Position numbers and translations under genes: made by a program. Source: Candidatus Cloacimonadota bacterium (lineage in GTDB: Bacteria > Cloacimonadota > Cloacimonadia > Cloacimonadales > Cloacimonadaceae). Taken from it: a DNA stretch of 64,000 nucleotides. Numbering within the stretch: position 1 is the stretch's first letter; each line of letters begins with the position of its first letter. Shown here piece by piece: positions 1-7,391 of the stretch. The DNA lies in assembly GCA_023228285.1 (NCBI GenBank), contig JALOBM010000004.1, positions 1 to 64,000 on the forward strand, read 5' to 3'. A model generated the notes under the pieces. The model searched no databases. It had not been told where the DNA came from and saw only the letters and a program-made list of their open reading frames with translations.

Positions 1-262
1 CCATATCTGCTCTAAAAGGGTATCGCAAAGCTGGATAATGACATACGAACTATTTCTCGCTAGCGACACTCCATTTTCCAAGCACTTAGGTGTAGGAAAG
101 ATTAGTCAGTTAGTATATCTCTGCTCAATGGCTTTGGATAGTGTATCGGCACAGCTTCTATGGATCCGTATAGTTATTGTACACCAAAACCCATATCCCA
201 ATCTGCGAGAGGATAGTAAACGACAGAATTAGTCTAATGCACGAAATTGAGGCAGAATCCTC
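1..262. other. Intergenic start of window, no supported gene
   Basis: Only a 64-codon frame (38-232) is open here, with no SD and no recognisable protein character. I see no RNA gene or strong repeat. The region ends at the promoter of the first operon. Confidence 0.5.
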
Positions 263-290
263 TTGACAAATCTTCGGTAATGGATATAGT
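263..290 (+). promoter_or_regulatory. Sigma70-type promoter of the first operon
   Basis: A perfect -35 TTGACA (263-268) is followed after 16 bases by TATAGT (285-290). Transcription would start near 297, about 30 bases before the ATG at 327, giving a very short leader without a well-spaced SD. It would drive the seven co-directional genes up to 6759. Confidence 0.65.
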
Positions 291-326
291 CGATAGCGTC
301 AGGTGAGATACGCATATTTTTACGCT

Positions 327-1235
327 ATGACAAGGGAGAAGACTTTGCTATTACAGAAGTATTTTGAGACGCGCATGCAGATGATCGACGAGGGAATTCA
401 AACAGCTCTGACTTTCGACAAACGCTACGCGGGGCAATTGAAGGAAGCGATGGTGAAGGCCGTAGTACCAGGCGGAAAGAGATGGCGCCCTCTGTTGATG
501 ATCGCAATCTACGAGATGCTAACTGGGCTCAAAAAGAACAACAAACAGTTGCCCGATGTAGTGAAAGCAGCTTGCGCTGTGGAGTTGATCCATAATGCTG
601 CCTTGGTACATGATGATCTTCCCAGTGTGATGAACAAGAAAGAGCGTCGTGGCTTACCTGCTATTCATCAGGAGTATGGGAATGCTGTGGCGATCCTGGT
701 AGCAGACGCCTTATATACTTTGGCGTTTGAATTGATGGGTGAGATCAAGGATGCCAAAAAGGCCAATCTGGCAATCAGAAATCTGGCCATCAACACCAAA
801 AGTTATGGCCTCATCGGAGGTCAGGCGATCGATCTTGCCAGCAAGCGCAAGGTGATGAAAATCAATACATTGCGTTACATCGATATGAAGAAGGTGGGAT
901 CTCTCTTACAAGCTGGAGCGGAGATTGCCTGCATCTTGGCAGGAAGCGATGAGAACACCAAGAATATCATGAGCGGGTATGCCATCAATCTGGGCATTGC
1001 TTATCAGATGATTGATGACATCGAAAAAGACTATGCCCGTGGCAGTGATGGATTAGACTTTAACGATGATTTTGTGCCGGTATCAAAAGCCAGTTATACC
1101 GGATTATTAGGCTTTGACAAAGCTCGCAAGCAAGTAGAAAACTTGCTGGAAGATTGTTCCCGCAGCATTAAACCCTTGCCAAATAATGCCGTGCTGATGG
1201 AATTTATCCAGATGATCAGTGAGAAACTGCCCTGA
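327..1235 (+). CDS. Polyprenyl synthetase family protein with degenerate aspartate-rich motifs
   Basis: Homologue of farnesyl/geranylgeranyl diphosphate synthases, all-alpha enzymes that extend isoprenoid diphosphates. Counting from the ATG at 327 (302 aa), the GGKRWRP substrate motif is at about residues 49-55, the first aspartate region at 96-104 and GGQAIDL near 164. The first motif reads DDLPSVMNK where the family has DDLPxMDDD, so the distal aspartates are replaced by M-N-K. The second reads DDIEKD (230-235) instead of DDxxD. Lysine and SYxxLLG further on are retained. A GTG at 303 could extend the protein by 8 residues, but homology begins at MTREK. First gene of a tight operon; 7 bases separate it from the next. 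It may be a non-catalytic or altered-specificity subunit. The family is certain, the activity is not. Confidence 0.85.
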   Translation: MTREKTLLLQKYFETRMQMIDEGIQTALTFDKRYAGQLKEAMVKAVVPGGKRWRPLLMIAIYEMLTGLKKNNKQLPDVVKAACAVELIHNAALVHDDLPSVMNKKERRGLPAIHQEYGNAVAILVADALYTLAFELMGEIKDAKKANLAIRNLAINTKSYGLIGGQAIDLASKRKVMKINTLRYIDMKKVGSLLQAGAEIACILAGSDENTKNIMSGYAINLGIAYQMIDDIEKDYARGSDGLDFNDDFVPVSKASYTGLLGFDKARKQVENLLEDCSRSIKPLPNNAVLMEFIQMISEKLP

Positions 1236-1242
1236 TACGGCC

Positions 1243-2025
1243 ATGATTGATATTCATAGCCATATATTACCGAATATCGATGACGGCTCCAATGATCCAA
1301 TCAGAAGTCTGGAGCATCTGAAAGGAATGGAAGAGGGCGGCATAACGAGGGTTTACCTTACTTCTCATTACTTTCGGGGTCATTATCAATACGAACGGGA
1401 TGAATATGATGCAAAGCTGAACGCTTTGCGGGATTCTGCCCGCGAAGATGGATTAAGTCTGGATTTACAGAGCGGTTTTGAGGTGTTTATCCAACCGGGA
1501 ATAGTACAGGACATCCAGAACAAATGTCTGTGCCTGGGGGAGAGTAGCTTTGTTCTCATCGAAAGTGAACTCAATGGGCTCCCAAGCGATTTTTACAGTA
1601 ATGTGTATCCCCTGCTGAGAGCAGGGTACAAACCCATATTGGCCCATGCCGAGCGTTACGTAAGCATCATGAAGAAACCTACCAAAGCGCAGGATCTGAT
1701 CGATAGAAATATCTACATCCAAACCAATGCCGGCTCCATATTGGGGCATTATGGGGAGAAGGTGAGGCAGACTGCATGGGTTCTGCTGGAAAATGGCTGG
1801 AGCCACTTTCTGGCATCAGACGACCATGTGAAAGGGGATTATGGCACGCTGATGGAAGCCTATCAAATGGTAGCCAGCCGCATCGACGAACACACGGCAG
1901 ATCTGCTCTGCAAGGAATTCCCAGCCGCTATTGCGAATGGCGACAAGATACCCTACTCCTATGTTTATGTACAACGGCCAAAGGTCAAACGTCACAGGAG
2001 TTTAATGGAGAGGATGTTTGGCTAA
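1243..2025 (+). CDS. PHP-domain protein, CpsB/YwqE-type tyrosine phosphatase family
   Basis: 260 aa. The N-terminus MIDIHSHILPNIDDG is the metal-binding HxH signature of the PHP superfamily as seen in CpsB/Wzb-like manganese-dependent protein-tyrosine phosphatases, which control polysaccharide export kinases. Later metal ligands are visible in the HAERY and ASDDH segments. The ATG at 1243 is chosen because the catalytic strand begins immediately there; the longer frame from 1219 only adds residues overlapping the upstream gene. It overlaps the next gene by 8 bases. No tyrosine kinase partner lies in the window, so the substrate is unknown; a polysaccharide or glycolipid export context is inferred from the neighbouring epimerase and flippase-like genes. 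Confidence 0.8.
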   Translation: MIDIHSHILPNIDDGSNDPIRSLEHLKGMEEGGITRVYLTSHYFRGHYQYERDEYDAKLNALRDSAREDGLSLDLQSGFEVFIQPGIVQDIQNKCLCLGESSFVLIESELNGLPSDFYSNVYPLLRAGYKPILAHAERYVSIMKKPTKAQDLIDRNIYIQTNAGSILGHYGEKVRQTAWVLLENGWSHFLASDDHVKGDYGTLMEAYQMVASRIDEHTADLLCKEFPAAIANGDKIPYSYVYVQRPKVKRHRSLMERMFG

Positions 2026-2995
2026 AGTACTCATCACAGGAACTACAGGCTTCATCGGGAAAGCGGTGCTGGCGGGTATCTTACCGCTGGAGCACGAGAT
2101 TACCGCTATAGTAAGGCCAAATACACAGGCAAGGCGCTTACAAGGGATTCGGGATAAAGTAAGCGTGAAAGAGCTGGATTTGGCGAATACGGCGGCTTTG
2201 CGAGACTACCTGGCGGAATCAGATTTTGAGACCATCATCCATATCGGAGCCCTCAGAGGAGGACGTAAGGCCAGTAAAGACGAATACTATCGCAGCAACG
2301 TAAGCAGCACAGAACAGATGGCGGACTATTGCCTGAAACACAATGCCAAACTGATCTTTTGCAGTTCTGTAGGTGTGTTTGGCGCCATTCCCAATGAATT
2401 GCCCGCAAACGCTCAGACCTCCCGCAATCCGGACAACTATTATCATTATACCAAGATTGAGGCGGAAAAGATCATCGGGAGAGATGTCCTTCACGGTCTT
2501 CATGCTGCCATAATACGCCCCAGTATCACTTATGGCAGCGGGGATCATGGCTTTCCCTATCAACTGGTGAAGATGGTGGATAAATACTATTTCCCACTCA
2601 TAAACAAACGCATCTGGTTGCATCTGTGCCATATCGATGCCCTGGTGGAAGCCTTCAAATGGTGTCTGCAAAACGACTTCAAATCCGGTTTGGCATGGAA
2701 TGTGGCTGATCGCGACCCCGTGCAGTTGCATGCTCTGGTGAATTTTATTTCCAGGCAGTTGCACGGTAAAAACTATCCCGGTATCCTTTGTGTAGACCGC
2801 TTTTTCTTTGCTTTGGGAGAGAAAGTATCCCGCAGTCTAAAGAATGAGCTCTTTATTAGCCGCTTCGAGTTAATCTCCAAAAGCTGGTTCTACGACGTTC
2901 AAGAATACTACAACGCGATGGAGGCGATGGGGATCAAACCTCATTATAGTATTCCTGATATTCAGATCACCATCGACGACTACCGGAGACACTAA
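2018..2995 (+). CDS. NAD-dependent epimerase/dehydratase (extended SDR)
   Basis: 325 aa. The Rossmann signature GTTGFIG sits at residues 7-13 and the catalytic YxxxK is in YHYTKIEAEK, preceded by a serine-rich strand (FCSSVG). These are hallmarks of extended short-chain dehydrogenases acting on nucleotide sugars or on sterol/hopanoid-type substrates. It starts at a TTG (2018) with a good SD, GGAGAGGA, just upstream, inside the end of the preceding gene. Its stop overlaps the next ATG (TAATG), implying translational coupling. The exact substrate cannot be read from sequence. Confidence 0.85.
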   Translation: MAKVLITGTTGFIGKAVLAGILPLEHEITAIVRPNTQARRLQGIRDKVSVKELDLANTAALRDYLAESDFETIIHIGALRGGRKASKDEYYRSNVSSTEQMADYCLKHNAKLIFCSSVGVFGAIPNELPANAQTSRNPDNYYHYTKIEAEKIIGRDVLHGLHAAIIRPSITYGSGDHGFPYQLVKMVDKYYFPLINKRIWLHLCHIDALVEAFKWCLQNDFKSGLAWNVADRDPVQLHALVNFISRQLHGKNYPGILCVDRFFFALGEKVSRSLKNELFISRFELISKSWFYDVQEYYNAMEAMGIKPHYSIPDIQITIDDYRRH

Positions 2996-3834
2996 TGGCA
3001 ATTCCCATTATCAATGGCTGGAGAAGCTACTATCCGGTTGCCAACGAAGGGCTTGGATCATCTTATGAGAGAATGGTTCTGAATAAACTGCTCCTAGAGC
3101 TATATAAAACAAATAAATATCATAATGCACTGGAGAGTCCCTGCTTCGGATTCACCGGAATCAGCGGAATCAATCTGGTAGCTCTGGCGCAGGCTGGTTG
3201 CACAGTATATCTGGAGGATCACGAACCCGAGAGGATAGAATTGATCAAAGCAAGCTGGCAAAAGCTCAATTTGGAGCTTCAGATCAGATGCAATCCGGGT
3301 TATCGCAAGTTGGACTATCCGGATCAAGCGCTGGATTTTGCGTTCAATTTTTCCGCGATGTGGTTTGTGGAAGATCTGGCAGACTTCATCAGTGAGCTGT
3401 GCCGCGTGGTGCGGGAGCATATCCTGATCTGTGTGCCCAATCGCAGCGGATTAGGCTACAAAGGGCAATTGAAGGGCTATAGTGCAAGCAAGTACCCTCA
3501 GCTAAGACTCGCTCACATCGATCCCCAAAGTATCATCTGGTATATGCAGAAGTATGGCTGGCGCTTACTGAAACAAGATTACATCGATTGCCCGCCCTGG
3601 CCGGATATCGGCATGCCAAAAGAAGAATACCTGCGCTCGTTTTGTGGCAAAAAGGTTCTGGTTGAGTCAAAGCCGATAGATCCGGATAAAGCACTATCGA
3701 TCATGCCATATTATCTGGGACAGGATCCGTATTTTGCTACACGGATGATGCGGTTTCACACTTTTGAACAGTTTGCCCCAAACTGTTTTAAGCATTTTTG
3801 GGCGCATCACCGTTATATGTTGTTTGCAAAGTGA
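2995..3834 (+). CDS. Class I SAM-dependent methyltransferase-like protein
   Basis: 279 aa. An FGFTGISGINLVALA stretch in the position of the glycine-rich SAM loop, an acidic residue ending the next strand (VYLEDHEPERIEL) and an aromatic-rich ALDFAFNFSAMWFVED segment resemble Rossmann methyltransferases. The glycine loop is looser than the usual GxGxG, so cofactor binding is inferred. It is co-translated with its neighbours (TAATG with the upstream gene, GTGA with the downstream gene). The target is unknown, probably a lipid or sugar intermediate of the same pathway. Confidence 0.6.
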   Translation: MAIPIINGWRSYYPVANEGLGSSYERMVLNKLLLELYKTNKYHNALESPCFGFTGISGINLVALAQAGCTVYLEDHEPERIELIKASWQKLNLELQIRCNPGYRKLDYPDQALDFAFNFSAMWFVEDLADFISELCRVVREHILICVPNRSGLGYKGQLKGYSASKYPQLRLAHIDPQSIIWYMQKYGWRLLKQDYIDCPPWPDIGMPKEEYLRSFCGKKVLVESKPIDPDKALSIMPYYLGQDPYFATRMMRFHTFEQFAPNCFKHFWAHHRYMLFAK

Positions 3835-4928
3835 ACTTACGCAACAAAGTCTTTCTGATGATAGGCTCTATTGTAGGGCTGGGATTGATAATCCTGTGGT
3901 TCAGCTATATTCCTATTGGAGAATTGGGAGGCTATTTCAGCCGCATCCGTCCTTCCTATGTGATCTTGGCATCAATATGCTATTTGGGGGCATATTTTGT
4001 GCGTTCCTATCGTTGGAATATCATTCTACGGCACAGCAAACGAATTCCGGTTAGAGACACCTGGCTGTATGCAATGGGCGGGAATCTGATAAATTACATT
4101 ATCCCCATCCGGGCAGGGGAGTTGGTCAAGACCTGGTTCATCAAGAAAAACCACAATCTGGGGATGGCACAGAGCCTGCCCTCGGTATTTATCGACAAGA
4201 CCTTCGATACTCTTGCCATTTTTAGCGTGATCTTGCTGATTCCCTTTTTAACCATAGAGTTAAATCCCGCACTAAACATACTGCTTGCACTGTTGTTTTT
4301 GGTTTTCATTGTCTCCGTTGGACTGCTTTTGCTGGCAGCATGGCGCAAGGACTTGGTGTTGAAAGTATTGGGAATCTTTGTGAAGTTAAGTCCACGCAGG
4401 TTGAAGGTGCGAGTGGAGTCGTTGTTGCGTCAGTTTGTGGATGGGCTTAATCTCTTTGAGCAAGCTCCGGTGAAGCTGGTTTGGGCGGTGATACTCACCG
4501 GGATTGGGATCTTTTTGGATGGATTGTATTTCTATCTGATCTTTGCCGCTTTTAGCATTGATTTCAGCTTCTTGACAGTGCTTTTCGGATATACCCTGAT
4601 TAATATGAGTTACGCTTTACCCCAACCTCCAGCGCAATTGGGCAGCAATGAATGGATGATGATCATCATCTTTAGTTTGGGATTTAATTTGACAAAGTCC
4701 AGTGCTTCGGCAATCATGGCATTTGCACACATACTTACGGCACTAATAATGGGCATAATTGGTGGAATTGCCATTGCGTATTCGGGTTTTGATGTGCTAA
4801 GAATGATCTTCAAAGGAGAGAAAATAGATGGAAAACAGTATTCAGCGGATACAGGAATTGAGCCTTGCGGTGAAGGCCTTGAAAAGCGAAATCGGCAAGG
4901 TGATAGTAGGCCAGGAACAGGTGATTGA
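3831..4928 (+). CDS. Flippase-like integral membrane protein (YbhN/LPG-synthase TM family)
   Basis: 365 aa from the GTG at 3831, which overlaps the previous stop as GTGA. It has about eight hydrophobic segments, with the family-typical NYIIPIRAGELVK near residue 90 and a late ALPQPPAQLGSNEW motif. This architecture is shared by UPF0104/YbhN proteins and the membrane half of lysylphosphatidylglycerol synthase; several relatives move or modify glycolipids. The frame continues through the start of the moxR-like gene, giving a 101-base out-of-frame overlap in which the tail becomes polar (GEKIDGKQYSADTG onward). A longer start at 3798 is possible but lies inside the previous gene. Confidence 0.8.
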   Translation: MNLRNKVFLMIGSIVGLGLIILWFSYIPIGELGGYFSRIRPSYVILASICYLGAYFVRSYRWNIILRHSKRIPVRDTWLYAMGGNLINYIIPIRAGELVKTWFIKKNHNLGMAQSLPSVFIDKTFDTLAIFSVILLIPFLTIELNPALNILLALLFLVFIVSVGLLLLAAWRKDLVLKVLGIFVKLSPRRLKVRVESLLRQFVDGLNLFEQAPVKLVWAVILTGIGIFLDGLYFYLIFAAFSIDFSFLTVLFGYTLINMSYALPQPPAQLGSNEWMMIIIFSLGFNLTKSSASAIMAFAHILTALIMGIIGGIAIAYSGFDVLRMIFKGEKIDGKQYSADTGIEPCGEGLEKRNRQGDSRPGTGD

Positions 4929-5817
4929 CAATGTGCTTACAGCACTATTTGCCAATGGACACGTTCTCATCGAAGGTGTACCGGGCTTGGCCAAGACTCT
5001 GATGATCTCTTCTTTGGCGCAGAGCCTTGCGCTCAGCTTTTCCCGTATACAATTTACCCCGGATCTTATGCCTTCGGACATCACCGGGTCGGACATCCTG
5101 GTTTCAGATTCAGAAACCGGCAAGAGGGGCTTTGAATACTTGAAAGGGCCGGTATTTGCAAACATCATTTTGGCAGACGAAATAAACCGCACTCCTCCTA
5201 AAACCCAATCTGCATTGTTACAAGCCATGCAGGAAAACACTATCACCAGTGGTAATAAGACATGGAGCCTGGAAAGACCGTTTATCGTAATGGCTACCCA
5301 AAATCCAATTGAACAGGAAGGTACTTATCCTCTTCCAGAAGCTCAATTGGACCGTTTTATGTTCTATATAAACATCGATTATCCCTCGTATGAGGAGGAA
5401 TGTAAGATAGTGGAAAATACAACCGGCGGAGCAATTCCGCAGATCAAGGCACATTTGGATGCTGGCAGGATCATCGCCTTGCAAGAGGCCATCCGTCAGC
5501 TTCCGGTGAGTGAACATGTGTTAAAATATGCCGTCGATCTCACCCGGCGCACTCGCCCCAACAGTCCCGATGCAGATCCCGAGATAAAGCGCTGGGTAAG
5601 TTGGGGAGCTGGGCCTCGTGCTTCGCAATACTTGATTCTGGGGGCGAAAGCCGTTGCAGCTCTGAACGGGAGATTGAGTCCATCTGAAGAGGATGTGCGG
5701 CAAGTGGCGCCGATTGTATTGAAACACAGAATTCTGGTATCCTTTGCAGCAGAAGCAGAGGGGATCAATTCCTCCGAGATCGTCTCTCGCCTGATCAGGG
5801 GGAGAGGTACAGCCTAA
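4828..5817 (+). CDS. MoxR-family AAA+ ATPase
   Basis: 329 aa. Walker A is EGVPGLAKT, Walker B is IILADEINR, and an arginine-finger/sensor region follows (ATQNPIEQEGTYPLPEAQLDRF, a family hallmark). MoxR ATPases are chaperone-like proteins that usually act with von Willebrand factor A proteins; no such partner follows here, which is unusual. The start at 4828 is supported by an AAAGGAGAGAA SD. It is the sixth gene of the operon and 9 bases before the next. Confidence 0.9.
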   Translation: MENSIQRIQELSLAVKALKSEIGKVIVGQEQVIDNVLTALFANGHVLIEGVPGLAKTLMISSLAQSLALSFSRIQFTPDLMPSDITGSDILVSDSETGKRGFEYLKGPVFANIILADEINRTPPKTQSALLQAMQENTITSGNKTWSLERPFIVMATQNPIEQEGTYPLPEAQLDRFMFYINIDYPSYEEECKIVENTTGGAIPQIKAHLDAGRIIALQEAIRQLPVSEHVLKYAVDLTRRTRPNSPDADPEIKRWVSWGAGPRASQYLILGAKAVAALNGRLSPSEEDVRQVAPIVLKHRILVSFAAEAEGINSSEIVSRLIRGRGTA

Positions 5818-5826
5818 GGAGGCTAA

Positions 5827-6759
5827 ATGAAACGCTCGATCTCACTATTACTACTGATATTTATCAGCATTAGTTGCTTTTCAGTCGACAACCGCTTTCT
5901 CTATCCTTTGGGAATAGTGAAGGATTCTGAAGCTTTCAATATAGATGTATCCGAAAGTCAGGTGCTTACGCGTAATCAAAGGCAACTGTGGATATACAGC
6001 AGCTTCAATGCCTGGCAACCGCGCCTGGAAACTTCATACAGCTCGTTGTTTCGCATAGAAGACGTGAACTTCCAAAATGGGAACTACATCTATGTATCCA
6101 GTCGTGAACCTACCAATATGCTGAGCGTGATAGACTCATTGAATCAATTTGGTAAGATATACTTTGTGAATACATTGATCGGAGATAAGATTACCAGGGA
6201 GGGTGCAACACTATATGTGGCAGATCGTTATAGAGGAATAGATATCATAAATGTCGGTAGCGGGGGTGGTAACGACCTACTGGCGAACTTTGCTGAAAAG
6301 TGGGGTGTGAGAGACTTTATAGCGGAGTATCCCTATATCTATGCTTTAAATGATTTCGGCTTGGTTACAGTGGATATCAGGGACCTCAAGTTCCCGTTGA
6401 GTATTGCTACAAATTACCAAATCCCGGATGCACGTTATATAGCAAAGAATGGAGAATACCTTTTTGTGGCCTCCGGGAAGGACCTGTTGGTACTCTCTAT
6501 CAGAGATATAGCCAAACCGATCCAAATAGGGCAGATAGGCTTGTTCAACGATATTCAGTCTCTGGCCATCAAGGATAACCGGCTCTTTGTGGCATTAGGG
6601 CAGGGCGGAGTGAAGATCCTGGATATCTCGGTACCAAATCGCATCAAGGATTTGAACACCTTCTATCCACCGTTTCCTGTGTATGATATCGCACTGGAGA
6701 ACGACTACATCTATATTGCGATGGGGAAAGAAGGCTGGATGGTGTATGAATATCGCTGA
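5827..6759 (+). CDS. Secreted LVIVD-repeat beta-propeller protein
   Basis: 310 aa with an N-terminal signal peptide (Lys-Arg followed by a hydrophobic run ending near residue 20). The rest consists of about 40-residue beta-rich repeats of the LVIVD type, each ending in strands such as LVTVDIRDL, LLVLSIRDIAKP and VKILDISVPNR. These are thought to form extracytoplasmic propellers with structural or binding roles. The SD AAGGAGG is perfectly placed. Last gene of the operon; no obvious terminator follows. A lipoprotein cysteine near position 18 exists but the lipobox is poor. Confidence 0.8.
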   Translation: MKRSISLLLLIFISISCFSVDNRFLYPLGIVKDSEAFNIDVSESQVLTRNQRQLWIYSSFNAWQPRLETSYSSLFRIEDVNFQNGNYIYVSSREPTNMLSVIDSLNQFGKIYFVNTLIGDKITREGATLYVADRYRGIDIINVGSGGGNDLLANFAEKWGVRDFIAEYPYIYALNDFGLVTVDIRDLKFPLSIATNYQIPDARYIAKNGEYLFVASGKDLLVLSIRDIAKPIQIGQIGLFNDIQSLAIKDNRLFVALGQGGVKILDISVPNRIKDLNTFYPPFPVYDIALENDYIYIAMGKEGWMVYEYR

Positions 6760-6849
6760 TAACTACTCCAAATAACTCCATTTATCCTTTGTAGATATAA
6801 ACTGATACCCAAAGCTGCAAGTTGTGACACAAGGGGAAAGTGGGAATAA

Positions 6850-7092
6850 GACTTTGATTTACTCACAAAGGATCACTCCGTATATATTGAATACCAGACA
6901 CCTAACCTCAAGCACTACAACGATTTTGTTCGAGATAAGTGGGCTAATGCCTCCTTCCCCAGACATCTGTATAAAAAAGAGGCGGAGATAGTAGAAAACA
7001 GGTTAAAAAAAGAAGATAAACACGCCATTGATAGCAGCACTCATTTCGATGATGGCCAAAACTGGTTATTGACAGAATATTCCTGCTCTTAA
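6850..7092 (+). pseudogene. Possible remnant of a gene, start-less open frame
   Basis: 80 codons are open between a TAA at 6847 and a TAA at 7090, without any ATG/GTG/TTG at the left end. The translation is protein-like, rich in charged and aromatic residues (for example SVYIEYQTPNLKHYND and KKEAEIVENRLKKED). I do not recognise a family. It could be the 3' end of a gene deleted when the island formed. Confidence 0.35.
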
Positions 7093-7096
7093 TACT
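7069..7096 (+). promoter_or_regulatory. Possible promoter of the HTH/helicase/methyltransferase operon
   Basis: TTGACA (7069-7074), 16 bases, then AATACT (7091-7096). A second -10-like TATACT lies further down (7124-7129) without a good -35. Placement upstream of the co-directional defence genes supports it; the -10 is weak. Confidence 0.3.
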
Positions 7097-7177
7097 GGTT
7101 TTATCCTAATATTATCCCATTTTATACTGATTCTAATGGGGTCTTCAGATGTGATTGCATCTGGAAAGGAGCTTGTT

Positions 7178-7360
7178 ATGGAAGACCGGTGGTTGTCAGT
7201 CGAGGAGATTAGTGTCTATCTTGGTGTTACCAAAGATACGGTCTATAAATGGCTTAGCGAGAAGAATCTCCCTGCTCATAAAGTGGGCAGGCTTTGGAAG
7301 TTCAAGAAAGAGGACGTTGATGTGTGGGTTAAAAACCAAGCAAATTCGCAAACAAGATGA
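7178..7360 (+). CDS. Excisionase-family (HTH_17, MerR-like) DNA-binding protein
   Basis: 60 aa. WLSVEEISVYLGVTKDTVYKW followed by LPAHKVGRLWKFKKEDVDVWV is the winged-helix layout of excisionase-type DNA-binding domains. The ATG at 7178 is preferred over 7136 because AAGGAG lies 7 bases upstream of it. It stands 31 bases before the helicase gene, so it is probably the regulator of this restriction-type operon rather than a true phage excisionase; there is no integrase nearby. Confidence 0.8.
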   Translation: MEDRWLSVEEISVYLGVTKDTVYKWLSEKNLPAHKVGRLWKFKKEDVDVWVKNQANSQTR

Positions 7361-7391
7361 TGGTAGCATTCTAAAAAAGGATAAGTAGCTT

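Larger units (their letters stand above)
6760..7177. other. Intergenic stretch at the start of the defence-like island
   Basis: 418 bases between the LVIVD gene and the small HTH gene. It holds an 80-codon start-less frame (6850-7092) and a possible promoter (7069-7096). The rest is AT-rich without a recognised structure. Confidence 0.5.

Noticed and set aside
38-232. 64-codon frame at the window start
   Set aside because: No ribosome binding site, no promoter and no protein-like composition.
2219-2764. 181-codon reverse frame inside the epimerase gene
   Set aside because: Overlaps a confident gene completely and has no recognisable family.
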